Part shown: positions 5,858-8,928 of the stretch, piece by piece
Layout of the letters: every line of letters starts with the position of its first letter
Position numbering within the stretch: position 1 is the stretch's first letter
From: ZLKRG08 sp964654815
GTDB taxonomy: Bacteria; Actinomycetota; Actinomycetes; Nanopelagicales; Nanopelagicaceae
NCBI GenBank assembly: GCA_964654815.1
Contig: CAZZLH010000039.1
Span: 1 to 8,928, forward strand
DNA: 8,928 bases
Direction: 5' to 3'
Notes under the pieces: model-generated
The model's database searches: none
What the model saw: only the letters and a program-made list of their open reading frames with translations
What the model was told of the DNA's origin: nothing
Program-made: the position numbers and the translations under genes

Positions 5858-8115
5858 CCGAGGGAATTTCAAGTAGAAAACGCGATACGGATCGTCGGAC
5901 CCGAGTACATCTATCCTTCTACGACCGAATTAAGTTCTTACTGCTCTTTTCGATTACCTATCTGATACTGGTTTGGGCGCTGCTCTCTGAGAATCCGCTT
6001 TATAGCGTCTCAGATGCAGCTATCGAGATTAGTAACCGGCATATGTGGATTTTCTGGCTGGCGGGAATCGAAGTACTTCGACAAATTCACTTCTTGATCT
6101 CTGAATTTATCTCTCCATATCATCGACTCTGGCAGTGGTATTTCAAGAGTATTGATCGGATAGTGCATATCTTCTCCGATTGGACTAGATATCGAATCTC
6201 CAGAGTAGTAAAAGCGTTAATTTGGATCTCACTGCTTGCGGTGATCTTAGGTGCGGTTTACAAACTCCCGCCAGCACAAGCGCTTTTCATGGCGCCACAG
6301 GCGCTCTGGTCTGCACTGCCAATAATCGCCCAATTGCTTTTTGCCGTCGTTTTCATTCTGATCCAATTTGTCGCGCTTTTCTGGTTCTTAAGCCGCGGTG
6401 GAATTGATACCTATTTCCCTGATGACATCAATACTCGTTTTAGTGATGTGTGGGGTCAGGATCACGTGCTTGATCGTATTCGCGAGAATCTGCTCTTCTT
6501 GGAAGATCCAGAATCAATCGAACGACATGGTGGATATGTGCCAGGTGGAATTCTGCTTTGGGGCCCACCAGGTACCGGAAAAACACTCATGGCTGAATCG
6601 ATGGCTGGTGAGACCGGAAAGCCATTCATATTCGTCGATCCCGGCGCCTTCAATAATATGTTCTTTGGTATCGGAGTTTTGAAGGTAAAGTCGTTATTTA
6701 GAAAATTACGCAAATTGGCGCTTCGTTATGGCGGAGTTGTGGTCTTTTTTGATGAGGCTGATGCGCTCGGAAATCGTGGCATTGTCACAACTGGACAAAG
6801 GATGCAATCTGAGAATGCATTCTCGCCCTCTAATTCATTTACTCAATGCCACGGCGGCAATTACCTCTCGGAAGCTGCGGTTAATGTGTTAACTAGAGAG
6901 AGATTTGTGATGGGAAGCGCGGCAGGTGGCGGTGGCGGAATGGGCACCCTCCAAGCGTTACTTACTGAACTTTCGGGATTGAAAAAGCCAAGAGGATTCT
7001 TCAATCGAATCGTCAGACGTACCTTAGGTATGCGCCCGAAGAATCCGCCTAAGTATCGAATCCTCGTTGTTATGGCTACTAATATGCCAGAGGCGCTCGA
7101 TGAAGCTCTACTAAGACCTGGACGTATCGATCGTATGTATCGAGTTGGTTATCCAAGTAAAAATGGACGTGTGCGCACCTATCAAGGCTACTTAGATAAA
7201 GTTTCACATCTTCTAGAACCGGCAGATATCGAGAAACTTGCCGTGATGACGCCTTATTCGACTGGTGCCAGCATCAAAGACATGATCAACGAAGCTTTGA
7301 TCATCGCAATTCGAGATGGAAGAACTGCAATCACTTGGGCTGATGTCATACGCGCGAAACAGCAGAAGGAGCTAGGCCCGTCGGAAGATGTTGAGTACAT
7401 CGAACGCGAACGTCATGCCATCGCAGTACATGAGGCATGTCATGCAGTCGTGGCATATCGAGTCAGACAACATATGAGCATTGATCTTGCAACCATCGAG
7501 AAGGGTAGCGATTACCTCGGAATGGTTGCCTCAATCCCACCAGATGATCAGTTCACGCGTTGGAAATCAGAATATCAATCCGACATCTTGGTCTCTTTAG
7601 CCTCTCTGGCGGGAGAGAGAATGTTCTTCGAAGGAGATAATTCTTCGGGCGTTTCTGGAGATTTGGAGTCTGCCACCACTATTGCAAGTTTGATGGAAGG
7701 CCATTGGGGCATGGGGTCGACCATCTCCTCACACGCATCAAATCGTCGATTTGAGGTAGGTGCGCCGGGTGGAGGTAAAGGTAAAGACGATAACGATCGC
7801 GAACTGCGTAGAGCGCTCTCTGATCGCATCGAAGACAATCTAAATCAATTGCTGCAAAAAGCCGAGAAACTGTTAGAACAGAATCGGCAGGAAATCTTGG
7901 CGTTGGCGCATGCGCTAGAAACTCATAAAACATTGCCTGGCGAGGATGTACTTGCCGTAATTAATTGTGAGAAGGGCACAATTGCCGATGGCAGACCATA
8001 CGGCGATCGTGGTTTTATGAAGGAGATAGAGGAGTATCACAAAGCATGTATCGCTGCGCATAGGGAACATCGCAAACCAGATATTGCGCTACCTCCTCTT
8101 CCAATAGAAGGTTGA
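5854..8115 (+). CDS. Divergent FtsH-like membrane AAA+ zinc metalloprotease (M41)
   Basis: A 753-residue membrane-bound ATP-dependent protease related to FtsH. The N-terminus is multi-pass: hydrophobic segments at about 27-44, 65-83 (weaker), 120-137 and 154-180, with no sizeable extracytoplasmic domain. An even number of crossings would keep the N-terminus and the AAA domain in the cytosol. The AAA core has Walker A GPPGTGKT (237-244), pore loop MFFGIG (269-274), Walker B VVVFFDEADAL (295-305, D300/E301), sensor 1 MATN (N410), arginine fingers R424 and R427 in LLRPGRIDR, and an STGASIKDMINEA sensor-2 helix (469-481). The M41 domain has HEACH (526-530) and D603 in SGDLESAT as the likely third zinc ligand, so it should be active. 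Oddities: about 45 extra residues after Walker B (308-355, including TQCHGG), a second basic insertion at 376-398, and a tail after about 705. It overlaps the lipoprotein stop by four bases. It differs enough from housekeeping FtsH to be a paralogue, so no symbol is given. Confidence 0.93.
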   Translation: MTEGISSRKRDTDRRTRVHLSFYDRIKFLLLFSITYLILVWALLSENPLYSVSDAAIEISNRHMWIFWLAGIEVLRQIHFLISEFISPYHRLWQWYFKSIDRIVHIFSDWTRYRISRVVKALIWISLLAVILGAVYKLPPAQALFMAPQALWSALPIIAQLLFAVVFILIQFVALFWFLSRGGIDTYFPDDINTRFSDVWGQDHVLDRIRENLLFLEDPESIERHGGYVPGGILLWGPPGTGKTLMAESMAGETGKPFIFVDPGAFNNMFFGIGVLKVKSLFRKLRKLALRYGGVVVFFDEADALGNRGIVTTGQRMQSENAFSPSNSFTQCHGGNYLSEAAVNVLTRERFVMGSAAGGGGGMGTLQALLTELSGLKKPRGFFNRIVRRTLGMRPKNPPKYRILVVMATNMPEALDEALLRPGRIDRMYRVGYPSKNGRVRTYQGYLDKVSHLLEPADIEKLAVMTPYSTGASIKDMINEALIIAIRDGRTAITWADVIRAKQQKELGPSEDVEYIERERHAIAVHEACHAVVAYRVRQHMSIDLATIEKGSDYLGMVASIPPDDQFTRWKSEYQSDILVSLASLAGERMFFEGDNSSGVSGDLESATTIASLMEGHWGMGSTISSHASNRRFEVGAPGGGKGKDDNDRELRRALSDRIEDNLNQLLQKAEKLLEQNRQEILALAHALETHKTLPGEDVLAVINCEKGTIADGRPYGDRGFMKEIEEYHKACIAAHREHRKPDIALPPLPIEG

Positions 8116-8127
8116 TAAGGTAGCGCT

Positions 8128-8484
8128 ATGGGTCCAGGTGGAATCGCCACGATTATCGCGGCCGCATCACTCTTCGTGATTGCGGTGGCAATCGGTTACG
8201 CCGTAATCCGCCTGGGTCGTCTAATCGATGAGGCCAAAGTTTCGCTAAAGACCTTTACCGATGAGACCACTCCATTAATCAAGGAGTCAACCCGAACTGT
8301 TGAGTTGGTAAATGGTCCACTGGAGAGCATCAATAAGATTGCAAAGAATGTAGAGACAGTCACCGATAAGGTAGCTGGAGCTGCAGAGAGTTTCGTCGAT
8401 AAGGGTGGGCCTGCAGTAAAAGCGCTCGGTTTCCTTGCCTCCGCAGCATCCGCAACAAAGAAGAAACGCGGAAAGAAACAGTAA
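8128..8484 (+). CDS. DUF948 family one-TM membrane protein
   Basis: This 118-residue protein has one N-terminal membrane segment (about 5-27, IATIIAAASLFVIAVAIGYA). A helical, coiled-coil-like region follows (about 30-90, RLIDEAKVSLKTFTDETTPL, then VELVNGPLESINKIAKNVET). It ends in a strongly basic tail, KKKRGKKQ. That pattern and its place just upstream of alaS identify DUF948, a family with no established biochemical function; a general envelope or scaffold role has been suggested from its architecture only. AAGG at 8117-8120 lies seven bases before the ATG, and the gene starts 12 bases after the protease stop. In many actinobacteria a second small membrane protein separates DUF948 from alaS; none is present here, and alaS begins one base after this stop. 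Confidence 0.9.
   Translation: MGPGGIATIIAAASLFVIAVAIGYAVIRLGRLIDEAKVSLKTFTDETTPLIKESTRTVELVNGPLESINKIAKNVETVTDKVAGAAESFVDKGGPAVKALGFLASAASATKKKRGKKQ
8470..8475 (+). promoter_or_regulatory. Ribosome binding site of alaS
   Basis: GGAAAG, inside the Lys-rich end of the DUF948 gene, lies ten bases before TTG at 8486. It supports TTG initiation, since no in-frame ATG precedes the conserved N-terminal motifs. Confidence 0.5.
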
Positions 8485-8485
8485 T

Positions 8486-8928
8486 TTGGAATCCGCAGAG
8501 ATTCGCGCACGCTGGCTGCGCTTTTTTGAGTCGGGCAATCGCGAAAATCTGCCACATGTAGTGGTTCCATCCGCCTCGCTGATAGCTGATGATCCTAATC
8601 TTTTACTAGTCAATGCAGGAATGGTGCCGTTTAAGCCCTATTTTCTTGGTGAAGTAAAGGCGCCTTACAAGCGGGCAACATCAGTTCAGAAATGTGTCCG
8701 AACCCTCGATATAGACGAGGTAGGTAAGACCACTAGACATGCCTCTTTCTTCCAGATGTGTGGCAATTTCTCATTTGGAGATTACTTCAAAGAGGGCGCT
8801 ATCGCTCTTGCTTGGGATCTTCTAACTCGTCCAGTAATTGATGGTGGATATGGATTTCCAGAGGAGCGGCTCTGGGTAACTGTCTATTTAGATGATGATG
8901 AAGCGGCAGATATTTGGCATAAGAAGAT
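8486..8928 (+). CDS. alaS: Alanine--tRNA ligase, N-terminal part (3' end cut by window)
   Basis: It charges tRNA-Ala with alanine (class II synthetase, cytosolic). Only 147 codons are in the window, covering the start of the catalytic domain. The read begins (M)ESAEIRARWLRFFESG. VPSASLIADDPNLLLVNAGM (27-46) then PFKPYFLGE (48-56) contain motif 1. VQKCVRTLDIDEVGKTTRH (67-85) and SFFQMCGNFSFGDYFKEGAI (87-106) are the highly conserved AlaRS motif 2 region. The start is TTG at 8486, one base after the DUF948 stop: the first in-frame ATG is M46, inside conserved sequence, and the SAEIR N-terminus is typical of the family. Compared with E. coli AlaRS the segment between FFES and VPSASL is a few residues longer (GNRENLPHVV). 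A short hairpin plus T-run lies within codons 7-14 and is annotated separately. Editing and C-Ala domains would lie beyond the window. Confidence 0.97.
   Translation, partial: MESAEIRARWLRFFESGNRENLPHVVVPSASLIADDPNLLLVNAGMVPFKPYFLGEVKAPYKRATSVQKCVRTLDIDEVGKTTRHASFFQMCGNFSFGDYFKEGAIALAWDLLTRPVIDGGYGFPEERLWVTVYLDDDEAADIWHKK
8505..8527 (+). terminator. Terminator-like hairpin and T6 tract inside the 5' end of alaS (uncertain)
   Basis: GCGCA (8505-8509) pairs perfectly with TGCGC (8517-8521) across a seven-base loop and is followed at once by six T (8522-8527). This is the layout of an intrinsic terminator, but the stem has only five pairs. The same bases encode the conserved ARWLRFF, so coding constraint may explain it. 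If active it would act as an attenuator early in alaS; most likely it is weak or fortuitous. Confidence 0.25.

Noticed and set aside
8196..8613. Minus-strand frames across DUF948 and the start of alaS
   Set aside because: Both underlying plus-strand genes have conserved protein motifs; the antisense frames do not.

Overview
The window looks like chromosomal DNA of a moderate-GC actinobacterium. DUF349 protein, MBL-fold hydrolase, hisS, aspS, a DUF948 protein and alaS in this order is an actinobacterial arrangement. The GC content, which I judge by eye to be somewhat under 50%, and the very tight gene packing suggest a streamlined freshwater lineage such as the Nanopelagicales (acI: Planktophila/Nanopelagicus). 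The order is seen in the sequence; the lineage is inferred and was not tested by any search.

Layout. Positions 1-1274 (minus strand) hold most of a coiled-coil DUF349 protein whose 3' end lies outside the window. A 148-base divergent intergenic region (1275-1422) contains a YTG-triplet/TTGCTG hexamer repeat. From 1423 onward everything is on the plus strand with very short gaps (25, 45, 6, -4, 12 and 1 bases), so it is probably one long operon: an MBL-fold hydrolase, hisS, aspS, a lipoprotein, a large membrane-bound FtsH-like AAA+ zinc metalloprotease, a one-TM DUF948 protein, and the first 147 codons of alaS, which starts with TTG one base after the preceding stop. I see no convincing intergenic terminator, tRNA, rRNA, CRISPR array or insertion sequence. 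One short terminator-like hairpin lies inside the start of alaS.

How the genes fit together. Three genes encode aminoacyl-tRNA synthetases (His, Asp, Ala). AspRS carries residues that hint at the non-discriminating type, which would also charge tRNA-Asn and rely on GatCAB. Set between aspS and alaS are three envelope genes: a secreted lipoprotein, translationally coupled by an ATGA overlap to a divergent FtsH-like protease, followed by a DUF948 membrane-anchored coiled-coil protein. The protease has an intact Walker A/B, arginine fingers, pore loop and HEACH...D zinc site. It has a multi-pass N-terminus in place of the usual FtsH two-TM and extracytoplasmic-domain layout, two insertions in the AAA core, and an extra C-terminal tail. 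This lipoprotein-protease pair is the best candidate for an undercharacterised system here; a functional link between the two is inference from gene coupling only.
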